Source of the DNA: Aricia agestis
Taxonomy: Eukaryota; Arthropoda; Insecta; Lepidoptera; Lycaenidae
Direction of reading: 5' to 3'
Assembly: GCF_905147365.1 (NCBI RefSeq)
Contig: NC_056406.1
Location: 5,902,501-5,966,500, forward strand
Length of the DNA stretch: 64,000 nucleotides
Both the position numbers and the translations under genes were made by a program. Shown piece by piece: positions 31,696 through 44,480 of the stretch (the first letter of the stretch is position 1; each line of letters starts with the position of its first letter). A model generated the notes under the pieces. It was not told the origin of the DNA and did not search any database. It was given only the letters and a program-made list of their open reading frames with translations.

Positions 31696-33565
31696 GAAGA
31701 AAGTTAATATTGTGTTGGGTAGTAGCTGATGTTGATAGTCACAAGGTCGCGTTATCGCGTGTTATCAGTTATCACTGTATGTTCCCATACAGTGGAAGCT
31801 GCGGTCGCGCCGCCGCCGCAGATAGTCGTTCGCACGGTTCACATGAGATAAATTCTTAAAAAACAACTAAAAATATTCGCTTATTTTATACTATAGTGAA
31901 ATCAAGAAAGTGGACACAAAATTGAAATAATATACATACTTAACCATAACAGTAACTGAAGCAAAGTGAAAATTAGGTTCTGCATGGCTAGAACTTAAAA
32001 GTTATATATTATATTAACATTAGAACAATGCCTATAGCACCTATAAATTAACTTGCGCTTAATAATAATAAAGTTGGTAAAAAAATATTACAAAAAGACT
32101 ACCGCAAATGTAAAACTATGGATGGCTCCTACTGAGTCGAGTATGTTATTAATGGTTTGATTGCCCTAAGAACTAACATATCTATCTCTTAAAACTTTTT
32201 CGATTCTTATAAGAACTAAATAACATTATTATAACTTTATTACAGAGTCCTAATACAATATCTTACATGAACACTGAACAGTGTTACCATGCCATGCAAT
32301 ATCTGCCGAAGCATTTGTAATTCTACTCTGGCACCACTCTGTATATAGCTTCAACAGCTGTTATAATATATTTCAAGAACAATTTTGATAAATTATGATA
32401 TTGGTCCTCAGCCAGCACAGTTTTTCAATAAGGCTACCCATCTAGCGGTATTATGGAATCAATGGCCGACCTCCAGTGAGAGGTGGAAGCAGTTATCAGG
32501 CTTCAGGGGGACTTCCGACCGGCAGCGGACACGCGCGCGGATCGGGTTACAGACCATGAGACCATACTGTGGTCTGGGAGCTGTGAACTTGCTTTATGAC
32601 TATGTTTGATCATTGATTTGCGGCCTAGTTAGTGAGTGGTGTGATTGAGGAGAACATCAACTATTCGACGGCAACAATAAGAATCGAACCGATAGTTACT
32701 TAGTTATCTAAACATTTTGAGTTTTAAAAGAGTATCTAGATTAAAGATCGAAAGTCAGAGTCTTCCAGATCATTATAAATAAATAAATCTTTTAGGCTGT
32801 GTCGTCTCCAAGCTTCACAAAGAAAAGAAACATTTCCTTTAATTTGCAAAGTAGGCCAATGACAGTTCAGAAGCGTGATTAAAAGCCTTGCTGTAATATT
32901 ATCACTAATATATTAGTGATCGAAGAATAATATATTAAATATAATAATATTATATCATAACTCATAAGCGTGGTATATACGCGGTATACTACCGCGCGAT
33001 AGAGTGCTACTTCCTTAAAATCAAACTCACACTTATAAAAAGTTTTACATGCATGAAAATTGTAATACCGCAATGTTTTAACAAATAATTTGGAATTAGG
33101 TTTTGGGTAGATAACTTTATAATAATTTGGTGTGCGTCTGATTCAACCTATCCAGTAAGAATCTACCGTATTATATACTTAGTCGTAAGGCTGTACATTC
33201 CTGTCTCATTAGATCGTTGTAAGGCATAGGGGAACGTTACAAGACGTTAGGGTCAGCGGAGTGAGACGGGCAGATGCGCTCACATCTGGTCCTCCGAGCC
33301 CCGTCGCCCTCGCGCCGGTCACTCACCCGATAAGATTGGGAGTAAGGGTGTACGTTCCAGACGTTTGTTGCAGGGCTAAGCTAGGTAAACATTCTTAGTA
33401 AAATTCTTGTTTCATGGATATAAGCCGTCAAAGTCACAGATAGGTGGCCACTACTGCCTACTGATCCGAGATTTTCAAGTAGAGACGGGCATAGAGTAAG
33501 AAGATAGAGAGAAAAATGTTGCAAAAACTTACGGATTGCGTGCTTGTAGAATTAACTATACTATC

Positions 33566-33765
33566 CATAGTCCATACTAATATTATAAATGTGAAAGTGT
33601 GCCTGTCTGTTACTTCTTTACGCCCAAACAGCTGAACCGATTTTGGTGAAAGGTATGGAGATACTTTGAGTCCCGGGAAAGGACATAGGATACTTTTTAT
33701 CCCAGAAAAATGTACGGTTACCGCGAGATAAACTGGCGCATCCGTTGCGGGCGTCATCTAGAAAT
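33566..33765 (-). repeat. Inverted copy of the GATGACGCCCGCA repeat
   Basis: Reverse complement of the 28389 family, ending GCGGGCGTCATCTAG; contains AGCTGAACCGATTTTGGTGA. Confidence 0.75.
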
Positions 33766-34389
33766 CTATATTGCTGCTTGGGACTCTATCGTTTCTAATA
33801 AGAACTATCTAATACCTTTGTATAAGATATTATATATTCAACAATAGGTTTTTATGCACTTGGCTGTGGATTATCTTCTTAATTGCTGGTGGTCCAAAAG
33901 CTAAACTCTACCAATTCATAAAAATATTAACAACTACTATTGGTACCTAAATACCAATTCATTTTTATTACAATCGGTTTGTTAAGTAGCTGTTACTTGT
34001 TACTTTGTACTGTTTATTGTCATTATAGCATTTCAATTGATATTTAAATAACATTTAAAGTATTTTTAAATGTTTACTATGTACTTAGGCAGTAACTTAA
34101 TAGTAACTATACTGATCGCGAGCATAAAAAGGTTCCTAAAGCCAATAATCCTTGTCATAAAACTGTTCTGTTTATTTTCATGTCCTTAAATGCCTAATTG
34201 ATGGCATCTTAAAAACAAACATACTCGAATAGATAGTTGCCCGCAACTTTGTTGAAATTAGTTGAACTCGCGAGAACCATAATATTTGTATTATATCATT
34301 TAAAGTTATTTTATGTCCTCTCCTGGGTCACAACTCACAAAGTAAATTCACGCCAAATAAGATCAAATTTATTGTTAAATAATAGTATT

Positions 34390-34732
34390 TTAAAAAGATA
34401 AAACCGACTTCAGATTGTACGTAATTATTAAAAATTAAAATTCCCTATCTCAAAAACTACTGAACCGATTTTGATGAAACTTGCAGTATTACCTAAGTTG
34501 AAAAATTCCTGGTACAATATAAAAAGAATCACTTAAATCGGACTTGTAGTTCAGGAGATATGCCTGCACAAACATAAAAACATACATACATACATACACT
34601 TTTGAAATTTGGCACATTTGTGCAGAAGCTGTTATAGATTAACATATACAAAAACTGGGTAGTTCTGGAAATATTACATACATACGCGTCGAATTGATAA
34701 CCTCCTTTTTTTTGAAGTCGGTTAAAAAAATC
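34390..34732. mobile_element. Element with AAACCGACTTCA / TGAAGTCGGTT ends
   Basis: AAACCGACTTCAGATTG on the left and TTTTTGAAGTCGGTTAAAAA on the right are inverted ends about 340 bp apart. Inside are AACTACTGAACCGATTTTGA and CATACATACATACA. The end motif also occurs at 47675-47700, 49165-49190 and about 50035. Confidence 0.65.
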
Positions 34733-35349
34733 TTTTATGTTGACAGAAAATGGACTATATCCATTATCAACATGACATGTTTATGTTACAACATTTTCCC
34801 TTTTCGCGGGCTACCAGAACAGTTATAACAAGGTACCCGAAATTACTCTGATGTAGGTCAAAACTTTAATACCTTTACAAGTCCTGATTAATTCGTCAAA
34901 TTATCTCCTAAATAAAAATTTATGATGCGTTCATTTTCTGATATTAGCAAGTAATTCTCTTTAAGTGATTAACCTACTTATTTCAATTAATTATTTTTTA
35001 ATGTTTGATACTTAGTAAGTATACATTAAATAATTTTATTGATCTGTGAAAATTATTTTCATAATATGGAGTCGATGAGAGATTTCTAAAAAAATGATCT
35101 CTTAAAAATAACTTACCTATTGATAGATAAAGATAATTAAATTTAGAAACAACATAATCTTAAGACGGATGAAATGTTTTCTAATAATAATCAAGTAGTA
35201 AAATTAGTCAATTAGAAACAAGGAATAGACACCCGAAAATGTTAGCAGCATATTCTATACTGGGTGACAGGCAAAATTTTTGCAAAAGCTGATTACACTA
35301 ATTTGTGAAACATTTTATGGCCATTTTGCAGAAAGAGAAGTCAGGAGCA

Positions 35350-35965
35350 TTAAGAGCGTTTACACCTTTCACGCTTAATTATGCTTAAAACTGTACTTTT
35401 CAAACTTGAAAAAATCATCGACCACTTGTCTCTATAAAAATGGTGATAATTTATTTTTATAGGAAATTTCACTGTCTAAAAAGTTAGCAGAGAAAAAAAT
35501 ACGATTTATAGAGTATTTGTACATAAAATCTCGATACCTTAACATAGGTTTTCTTAAATTCCGTTTTAGTATCGGTTTCGAAGCTTTTAATTTACGAAAC
35601 AAGCGACAGATCTAATTAAAAAATAATAATAACCTATTGACAATATCCTTAAGCAAATAGTTAGCAGAAAAAAATATTTCGTTTAGCTATATAACTTTAT
35701 GTAATTTAAATTCAAAGAATGAGAAATATCAAGGAATTAAAACTATTTTTTAACCTATTTATTTAACTTCATTTAATATATTAATGGCTTCATATCATAG
35801 AAGAACACTTTAATTTGTAAAATTGTTTTTAAATATTAACAAATCTTTTGTTGTTTTTTTTCTACAAATATTTTAAAACTACTATAAATCGCTGCGCGCA
35901 AAGCAATTCAAATAGCCCGCCGCAGGTTTGCATGGAAACTTGAAATTAGGTGTAAACGCTCTTAA
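35350..35965. mobile_element. MITE-like element with TIR TTAAGAGCGTTTACACCT
   Basis: TTAAGAGCGTTTACACCT at 35350-35367 and its exact reverse complement at 35948-35965 bracket about 616 bp of AT-rich non-coding sequence. A GGGTTGCACC MITE is inserted directly at its right end. Confidence 0.8.
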
Positions 35966-36357
35966 GGGTGGGTTGCACCAGAGGCGTGGTTAAAGTTAAA
36001 GTTATAGTCAAAGTTATGGTTAAAGTCAAGGCTAATTTAACTTCAATCTTAACTTTGACCACAGAATTAGTTGCTGCACAGTTGCTGGTCCGCCAAGCTT
36101 TTAAATGAACGTGGGCGGGGTCGCTGCTGGTAAAGGAGAACTGTCAAAATCGCGTTTTTGTATGATGACAGCGTTATCGTTAGCACAGAATACATATTAT
36201 TAGTTTAACAATCGTTAGTTCCTTTTTTGCCACGTGCATTAAAAGCCTTGTCGAGCTCTATGATTTTACTTTAACCAAAGATTTGACATTTTGCATTGTA
36301 GTTAAAGTTACAGTTAAAGTGACAGTTATAGTTAAAGTAAGTTGGTGCAACCCACCC
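35966..36357. mobile_element. MITE, GGGTGGGTTGCACC family, TAA target site
   Basis: GGGTGGGTTGCACC at the left and GGTGCAACCCACCC at the right, with TAA at 35963-35965 and 36358-36360. Same family as 14999-15391. Confidence 0.88.
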
Positions 36358-36949
36358 TAAGAAGCATACTTGTTATAATCTTATTATTATACGAGCTTTT
36401 GCCCGCGGCTTCGCTCGCGTGAAGAAGTATACAAACTTTCATCCCCTATTTTAACCCCTTGGAGGTAGAATCGATCAAAATTCTTTCTTAGCGGATGCCT
36501 ACGTCATATCATCTACCTGCATGCCAAATTTCATCCCGATCGGTCCAGTGGTTTGGGCTGTGCGTTGATAGATCACCATGTCAGTCAGTCACCTTTAAAT
36601 TTTATATATATAGAACTTGTTATAACGCAAGTATATAATTACTTTTAAAAACGTGTAATTATTTGTTCATAACAATGTATACCCCTGACGCAGAGGTCTG
36701 CGTAATATGCACCGTCTGTCCGTCTGTCCGTCTGTCTGTGGGCGCGGAGAGCTTTCGATTTCTTAGAGCAGATTGTGAATACGTTACACCGTTACTAGGG
36801 AGTTCAATTTGTAATTTTCCTATTGCATGGTGTACTTAAAATTAATGTGGTAATTTAAAAACACGATGTTTTGCAATGATTTTTTAAAAATAATTTATGA
36901 TATAATCTAGATATAATATTATTATGACGATCGACATAGTAGTAACTTA

Positions 36950-37800
36950 GGGAGCATACCCATACTACGTGACCTACTTTTTAAGATTTTTTGATCAGGG
37001 ACAACGAATCGTTGATTTTCAATTCAAGCTGTAGTTGTCTCTATCACGCTCTGCGGCGGGAGGCTTGAGGTTTAGGGAGACAGCAATAGATTTTACGAAT
37101 ACTTGTTTTTCATTTCTCTAGCCCTTGGTGTATCCTCTTAAGTTATTTATTACAAAAGACTCTTTGCATGCTTATAATAACTAGAGATCGCCCAATGGTC
37201 GAAATTCGACCTTAGTTTCAACGATATTAGGACTATATTTTGTAAAAAAATATTGACTTTATTATAATATTATATATATACCAATTTTGTTGACATCGCG
37301 CGCTATAAACTGATTAACTTCTAGGCGGACCCAAGTAATTTGGTCGCGTTTAAAGTTAAACCCAACCGACAGATCATAATTATCATTGAATTGACATGAT
37401 CCGACTACATGACGTTGGTCTGTCATCTACCTAGGAATCAATTTCCTCGTTGGTACATACTAGCTATTTTAGTCACGACTGTAATTCAAATTGTAATCGA
37501 ACACCAAATATAGTAAATGATCACCAAGCTTGACAGCTTCACCAAACTTCAATGCCTGACAAGTGACAACAGTGCCTGTTTTTTTGATGGCTGTTGGCTA
37601 TAAATAACCATAATAAATGCCAAGTATTAAATGTCAAGTATTAAATGGCGAGAAAAAAAAATCGTATGACGTTTCTCTCGGCGAAATTGACTACGTGACA
37701 AAACTCTAGACCCCCTCCCCCCCCCTCTCGTGACCAAGCGTATTATTTTGAAGACCCCCCTCCCCCCCCTAAATGGGTCACGTACTATGGGTATGCTCCC
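36950..37800. mobile_element. DNA element with TIR GGGAGCATACCCATA, TTA target site, nested inserts
   Basis: GGGAGCATACCCATACTACG at the left and GTACTATGGGTATGCTCCC at the right, with TTA at 36947-36949 and 37801-37803. The interior holds a GATCGCCCAATGGTCGAAAT repeat (from about 37186; inverted relative at 60595-60690), a segment like the 43748 MITE (about 37310-37445), and C-rich runs near 37710-37770. Confidence 0.82.
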
Positions 37801-39410
37801 TTATAACATCTAAAGCTTTAAAGTTTCAACCCTCGAACACACTAAATATTATATTATATTATTATGTACTTATAACATTATATTATGTATTATATAAATG
37901 CGGAAGTGTGTCTATCTGTCGCCTGTCTGTCTGTTACGTCTTAACGCCCGATTCAGTGAACCGATTTCCGATCTCGAAATTACGCTGCATACGGTCCCAG
38001 CGTTAAAAACGAATTTCGGGCGTCATCTTGTCTACTATAAATATTAAATAATTATACACTTTCCTTGCATTTATTCAACTTTATTTTAATATATTTATTA
38101 CAAAATTATTATATACACGACCGGTTTCGAAAAAATCATCATCAGGAGTAGTACACCTGATGATGATCATACTAAAGGTCTCCTCGCAAGACATTTTCTC
38201 ATTCGATCAGCTTTTTTTTTAATTTTTACTTATCTTTTTTTCTTTTTTCTTCCAGGTTCCTGTTCAAGAGCCTCACTCGTTCCCCGCGAGGAAGCTTGCG
38301 GTGCAGGAGACGCGGGAGTTGCTGACACCTGTGACTACACCGACCGAACGCTCCTGATACTTGCTGTTACGTCAACTTACTTGATATTTGACTCCAATTT
38401 TGAAGAGTGTAGTGTTAAAATACGAGACGACGCCCGCAACTCCATTGCACCAAACCTAGTTTATCGCTGTACAATAGAATCTAGATATCTTCTTATAAAT
38501 AAAAATGGATTTCCAAATGTGTTAGTCGCGCTAAAACTCGAAAACGGCTGAATGGATTGGGCTGATTTTACTCTTAAAATATTCGTAGAAGCCCAGGTAA
38601 GGTTTTAAAGTGACACGAAGTTCACTGGGACAGCTAGTAATAAAATAAAATACGACATAAATATACACAGTTTGAAGTAAAGCATCAAAATTATTTTACT
38701 CAAACTGCAGCCTACTCGTTACTCCCAAGAGAGTGTGTCAGAAATGATAAACCTTTTAAAATTTTGGTTTATTATAAAAATACCTATGTGAAAAACAGCT
38801 GATACATTATAAAAAGTAGAATATCAAAATATTAATATTGTGTCCTTTAGAAAAATATACAGGTTTGATCCTAAAATATTATTTAAAAACTATCACTGAC
38901 AAGTGGCATCAAAGGTTAAATATTTGATTTAGAATGTCATTTATTGAGGATAACAAAAATCTTCACACTTAAAAATGTCAAAATGATTTACGAATGAATA
39001 AAATATCAAACAAACGTCAACCTTACTCTACAAAACAATAAACATGCAATAAAATTACATAAGTTATAATATGCAAATGCAGCCAAAGGTTGTTGTTATC
39101 TGCGCGCACCTGCTGCGACCCGCCCGGCCCGCGGCCCGCTCGGCGCACGTGCCAACTGCTACCTACCCCTGCATCCGGACCTGTCGCCCGCTGGACACTT
39201 AACGTTTTTTATACAAATAACTTCTCCTGCGAAGCCTTTTTGTTTTTTACTCGAAACAATTTTAATGGTTAAAGCCAGTAATTACTTCAGCTGATTATTA
39301 TTACGCAATAAATAAAATTGAAACTTATTGGCTTTATTGAAAAGAAATATAAGTATTGTTTTTGTTCATCGAATATCATTGTTTTTGTGCTAATATCACA
39401 GTGTAATTTA

Positions 39411-39960
39411 CACTGTGCTAATATTATGTCACTTATGGCTGGTTTACACGTATTAAGTAGATAAGTAGTCAACTAAATCCTAATTGTCATCTAGTTTAGT
39501 ACTTACTAAATTTTTACTTGCTACTTGCTACTAAATTTTGTGTTTACATGCAATTAACAACTTAAAATTAAGTTAAAATTTAGTTAACTATTTTTCAACT
39601 TATTACCAGCCATTACGGCCGCACTCAGAGACATTTAATGGTGATTAAACTTAGATTTAATGAAGTGTTTGACAGATAATGTATGGGGCTTATGTCAAAA
39701 TCTTCATTTACACACAGTTATGTAATAAATAATAATACAGCACCAGCACAGACGGTAAAGAACAAGTTTTGTTCGACGTTTGATAACATCGCTGTCAATA
39801 ATCTGATATTATGTCTAATATGACGTGTGTTATGTAACATGCTGTATGTGCATGACGTAGCGCCCTCTGCTCCGACCTTTACGTAATAGAGGCGATGATG
39901 AAATCACGATCATTCGCTCCGACGTCAACGTCGTTCGTCGCTCATCGACGTCATTTTTAC
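39411..39960 (+). repeat. Tandem duplication, unit 1
   Basis: From CACTGTGCTAATATTATGTC to CATCGACGTCATTTTTAC, nearly identical to 40174-40731. Unit 1 lacks 8 bp (CGTGTAAA) that completes a MITE terminus in unit 2. Confidence 0.92.
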
Positions 39961-40174
39961 CTAAAGGACTTGTGTTACAGGTACCAGACAACGGAAATAT
40001 ATTTAATACTTTTATACTATACATATATTTAAGATTTTTATTATATCATACACATATTTAAAATACATCCAGACCCGGGAACATTGAAAACTTTTTGTTC
40101 CGTCGGCGGGATTCGAACCCGCGACCTCCGGCTTGAGCTACCGACGCGCTCACCACTGAGCCACAGAGGTCGTC
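39961..40174 (-). mobile_element. tRNA-derived SINE, copy 2, between the duplicated units
   Basis: Minus orientation. Head GACGACCTCTGTGGCTCAGT, intact B box GGTTCGAATCC, then CCGACGGAACAAAAAGTTTT, ending TTCCGTTGTCTGGTACCTGT. It is better preserved than copy 1 at 27763. No target-site duplication is evident. Confidence 0.85.
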
Positions 40175-40731
40175 ACTGTGCTAATATTATGTCACTTATG
40201 GCTGGTTTACACGTATTAAGTAGATAAGTAGTCAACTAAATTCTAATTGTCATCTAGTTTAGTACTTACTAAATTTTTACTTGCTACTTGCTACTAAATT
40301 TTGTGTTTACATGCAATTAACAACTTAAAATTAAGTTAAAATTTAGTTAACTATTTTTCAACTTATTACGTGTAAACCAGCCATTACGGCCGCACTCAGA
40401 GACATTTAATGGTGATTAAACTTAGATTTAATGAAGTGTTTGACAGATAATGTACGGGGCTTATGTCAAAATCTTCATTTACACACAGTTATGTAATAAA
40501 TAATAATATAGCACCAGCGCAGACGGTAAAGAACAAGTTTTGTTCGACGTTTGACAACATCGCTGTCAATAATCTGATATTATGTCTAATATGACGTGTG
40601 TTATGTAACATGCTGTATGTGCATGACGTAGCGCCCTCTGCTCCGACCTTTACGTAACAGAGGCGATGATAAAATCACGATCATTCGCTCCGACGTCAAC
40701 GTCGTCCGTCGTTCATCGACGTCATTTTTAC
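40174..40731 (+). repeat. Tandem duplication, unit 2 (contains two MITEs)
   Basis: 558 bp. It holds a complete MITE with ends ATGGCTGGTTTACACGTA and TACGTGTAAACCAGCCAT (about 40197-40384) and the start of a GCCGCACTCAGAGAC element that continues to about 40877. Confidence 0.9.
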
Positions 40732-40734
40732 AGC

Positions 40735-41258
40735 TTCGTCATCTTTTTTTTGTGGAAATCCTTGGCAATCACAAAATCCATCAAAGCCAAACTTTGATGG
40801 ATTTTGTGATGGCCCTTTAGAAACTAGTACTTAAATGACTAGTACTAGTAACTACTTAAATGTTCGTCTCTGATTGCGGCAGTTAAACTTAAAAAAATAG
40901 CTGTTCATTGATATAAAAATTTTAGAGCAGGGGTCACCAATTAGTTTCGCTCGGGGTCCGTTTTAAGACATGAAATGACCTTCTCGGTCCACACATTTTA
41001 CATAAAAACATTATTAAACATAGGTAATTACGGAAATTACAAATTACAAAGGTATTTTTTAGAACATACTTGGTCCGCACACAATGGGTCGGCGGTCCGC
41101 ATGCGGACTGCGGTCCGCCATTTGGTGACCCCTGCTCTAGAGTCTAGTCAGTAGTCTAGTCATATTCTCAGATTAGTAATATTCTAAAAGGAAAAAGTTT
41201 GGCTTTGGTGGATTTTGTGATGGCCAAGGATTTCTACTATAAAAAGATGACGAAGCTG
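40735..41258. mobile_element. Inverted arms around a hAT MITE
   Basis: AGCTTCGTCATCTTTTTTTT and ATCCTTGGC-ATCACAAAATCC ATCAAAGCCAAACTT on the left recur inverted at about 41190-41258. The hAT MITE 40928-41134 lies between the arms. Confidence 0.75.
40928..41134. mobile_element. hAT-type MITE, second copy
   Basis: CAGGGGTCACCAATTAGTTT at the left and CCATTTGGTGACCCCTG at the right; flanks ttttagag and ctctagag agree at 6 of 8 positions, a decayed 8-bp duplication. Same family as 3568-3887. Confidence 0.85.
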
Positions 41259-41541
41259 TACATTGCAAAAGTTAATGATGAGTTTTGTGATTACCAAAAA
41301 ATTACCATTATAAAAAGATGACGAACGATGCAACGTACAGCACGATGCATGCAAAAATGACGTTGATAATGAGCAATCAAAGACGAATGATGGTGACCCA
41401 CCGGTCCGATATCACCATATCGGAACGAATGAACGTGTTAGGTGAGTTCATCATCGCCTATATTACGTAAAGGTCGGAGCAGAGGGCGCTACGTCATGAA
41501 CATACAGTAAAATATAATAAATTCGACCAAAATCCCACATG

Positions 41542-41848
41542 CTTTTTTATTTTATAAAATAAGGGGGCAAACGAGCAAAAGGGTCACCTGATGGAAAGAA
41601 ACTTCCGTCGCCCATGGACACTCGCAGACTCAGAAGAGCTGCAGGTGCGTTGCCGGCCTTTTAAGAGAGAATAGGGTAATAGGGGAGGGTAGGGAAGGGA
41701 AATGGGTAGGGGATTGGGCCTCCGGTAAACTCACTCACTCGGCGAAACACAGCGCAAGCGCTGCTTCACGCCGGTTTTATGTGAACTCGTGGTATTTCTC
41801 CGCTCGAGCTGGCCCATTCGTGCCGAAGCATGGCTCTCCCACGTCAAA
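41542..41848 (-). mobile_element. SINE with LINE-derived tail, inserted in another repeat
   Basis: Full-length copy like 16110-16395. It splits an inverted CACCAGCACAGAC repeat (41450-41541 and 41849-41960). Confidence 0.88.
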
Positions 41849-42397
41849 TTGCACACGTCATATCAAACTATTGACAGGAACGTAGTGAAACGTCGAACAA
41901 AACGTATTGCATACTGTCTGTACTAGTGCTGCCCCTAGCGCGAAAACATTGCAGTTAAAAACATTGCAATGATATCTTAAATCCTTTTTATTTCTGTTAG
42001 CTACGACTTTCGAGATTTTTCGCAGAGGAAATTGTTGTTCGTCTTAACAAAATGAAGCTACCTATAAATGAACCTGTACTAAAGCAGAATTAGATTAGAA
42101 TTAGCAATTGAACAAAGGCTTTCTTGTTTGGTATTAAAAAAAAAACAAAGATAGACTTAAGTGCTGTAGCGCTTTCACGATATCATCTTTAGCAGGTGTA
42201 CATACAGTAATATCTAGATAAAAATCAGAATAAATTGGTATTTTTTTGATAAATAAGGACTTATTATTTATACTTTCTTATTTTTTATTATTTCTATTTT
42301 ATCTTAATCTACGGCTATTATAAATTAGTAGATCATTGTAACTGTATATTAAAAAGAGATAAAATTTTAGCATTTGATTCAAATAATATTATCACTA

Positions 42398-42595
42398 TTT
42401 GACCGAGCTTTGCTCGGTATTCGATAAAACGCGAATAAAATGACATTTTCTAAAAATGATCCCTAGCTAGATCGATTTATCGCCCCCGAAACCCCCTATA
42501 TACTAAATTTCATGAAAATCGTTGGAGCCAATTCCGAGATTCCAATTATATATTTATATATATACAAGAATTGCTCGTTTAAAGATATAAGATAA
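42398..42595 (+). repeat. Interspersed repeat, GACCGAGCTTTGCTCGGT family
   Basis: Contains GACCGAGCTTTGCTCGGTAT, GATCGATTTATCGCCCCCGA and ACAAGAATTGCTCGTTTAAA. An inverted copy is at 59150-59335. Confidence 0.8.
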
Positions 42596-43194
42596 ATTAA
42601 GGCTAATCTATATTTAATAGACACTAATTCGTTCTGTAGAAATCAAATATTTTCCCAAAGCAAAGGTAGAGTAGATAGTCTGATATAATTGATCTTAATT
42701 ATTTTAAAATTTCTATTCTTATTTCCTTTTTTTTCTTATTATACAGTTTTCGTGTATAGATTGTTTTATTTTCGTGCATAATTTAAAAAAAATGCCTTAA
42801 AATCTTAAAGGTACTGGAAATCTTAATTATCATTAATTTTGTCATAAAATGAAGGTGTCTTTATGGTCGATGGAGTCGCTATAGTCGGTAGAGTCGCCGT
42901 CACCCACTTATATAGCGAGCAGTTCGGTCGGCCAACGGTCATCATAGACCGTTCAATTCTAACACAATGGCGAATCATTAAAAAGAGTCCAGTCCTTTGT
43001 CTCCTAACAACGGATTCCCATAAAGGACGAACTCCTTTCCGACCGTTACAGTTTTGCAAAGAAACTAGATCGTTCTCACGAACGCGAATTTTTCGATAAA
43101 CCGACGTCCGAAGTAGGAAGAATAGATAGCGGACAATGGAATAGATTCGCGAAAGGGATTACAAATAATGGGTTTCAAGAAAGGGGTGGTTTTG

Positions 43195-43375
43195 TAAGGA
43201 GAGGTCAGTGGGGTCATCCGGGCGGCTAGCTGACCCTATCGCTCACGCTGCACCGATTTCGGGGTGTTTAAACTGGCATAAAGGGTCGCGGTGACCCCGC
43301 CATTGTGCGCGCGGGTCAGCACGGGTTGGCTGCCGCTACCTGCGCCGGCCGCTCGGGTCCCGCTGACCCTGCCCA
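43195..43375. promoter_or_regulatory. Cluster of nuclear-receptor half-sites (DR3 and four more)
   Basis: AGGTCAGTGGGGTCA (43202-43216) is a direct repeat with 3-bp spacing. TGACCC/GGGTCA also occurs at 43231, 43292, 43313 and 43364: six half-sites in 168 bp of GC-rich sequence. Binding is an inference from the known AGGTCA/GGGTCA consensus. Confidence 0.35.
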
Positions 43376-43747
43376 GTCAGTGGACAATTAAAACGAGAAC
43401 GACGACGGTTATGTAGAAAATCGCGATAACCTCTCGTAAAATGTAACGTTTTACTAATTTGCTTAAGCTTATCTATTCCATCTTCGATAACCTTCGGTCT
43501 TTTGTGCGTCGTTTGTAAAGCAAAACGATTTTTTAAAGTCCCTCAAATACTCGTTTCAAATCGTAAATCAATTTCATGATTTTATGTACTTAATTAATAT
43601 TATACACTTATGTATTGGATTTTTATTAAATTAAATTGTAGACTTTATTAAGAGTCACTCCCTAACAAACGTTAATGCAAAGTAAAGAGTAGCAACTCTA
43701 GCAAGAGATTTCGAAAGAATCCTTGCATTATGTACTATCAGAGAAGT

Positions 43748-43888
43748 TGATTCATAGGCAGTTGGCGGGTCTACGTAAGTTGGGGGCGTTAAGTCAAGCC
43801 TGGCCAAGCCCAGCAGACAGATCACAAATTATATTGAATTGACATAACTCAACCAAATGACGTAGCTCCGTTAACTGCCTATGAATCA
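43748..43888. mobile_element. MITE with TIR TGATTCATAGGCAGTT
   Basis: TGATTCATAGGCAGTT and AACTGCCTATGAATCA bracket 141 bp; the interior TAAGTCAAGCC and GACATAACTC segments resemble 37310-37445. Confidence 0.82.
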
Positions 43889-44394
43889 TTTCTTCGATGG
43901 TAAGTACTTAAATCGATTTTTTCCAAATTGCTAGCTTTCAGTACTTTTCCCAAAATAATGTTTAATAAAATATTCCTGAAGGCTACATAGTATGTTTAGT
44001 TTAAAATACCAAGTTTATTTAATTAAAACGATATGTTTCGAGCTAAATCAAGTTTCAACAGACTCATATTTATGTTAGTCAAAGTTCATGTATAACGTAC
44101 ATAATGCTACTTTTAAAATAACATTAACATCGACCAGTTACCTGTACACGCCATAAAACTGACGCATAACCGTCATACGTCACAGCAAGAAGCTCAGGTG
44201 CAAAGGAACATCTATTATGGCGTATTATTAATATCAAATAAACATTCGCCAACGGCGAATCCGTTGGTCTATTGACAGTGGACAATGCAAAAAATAGAGC
44301 ATAGAAAGCTGTTTCCCATAAAAATTGTAGCAAAAGGGTTTGGTCATGGAGCGCTTTGTTACGGCCAGTGGGAAATTTTGCGCGTAGGGAGCTC

Positions 44395-44480
44395 TGCGAA
44401 ATGGGTCAGTCTGACCCGGCAAGGCGAAGATAGCGCCGTCTTTGTGCGCGCGCATCGCAGGGTTATGCAAATTGGAGGCG
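44395..44480. promoter_or_regulatory. IR3 nuclear-receptor palindrome and octamer (candidate regulatory)
   Basis: GGGTCAGTCTGACCC at 44403-44417 is a perfect inverted repeat with 3-bp spacing. The POU octamer ATGCAAAT lies at 44465-44472. Function is inferred only. Confidence 0.3.

Noticed and set aside
32385..32609. 74-codon plus-strand ORF in a GC-richer patch
   Set aside because: No recognisable domain, no splice-site pair and no repeat partner; kept only as unexplained sequence.
42823..43099. Paired 78-codon ORFs on both strands
   Set aside because: Mutually overlapping antisense frames with no homology signal; GC-rich sequence alone explains the open frames.
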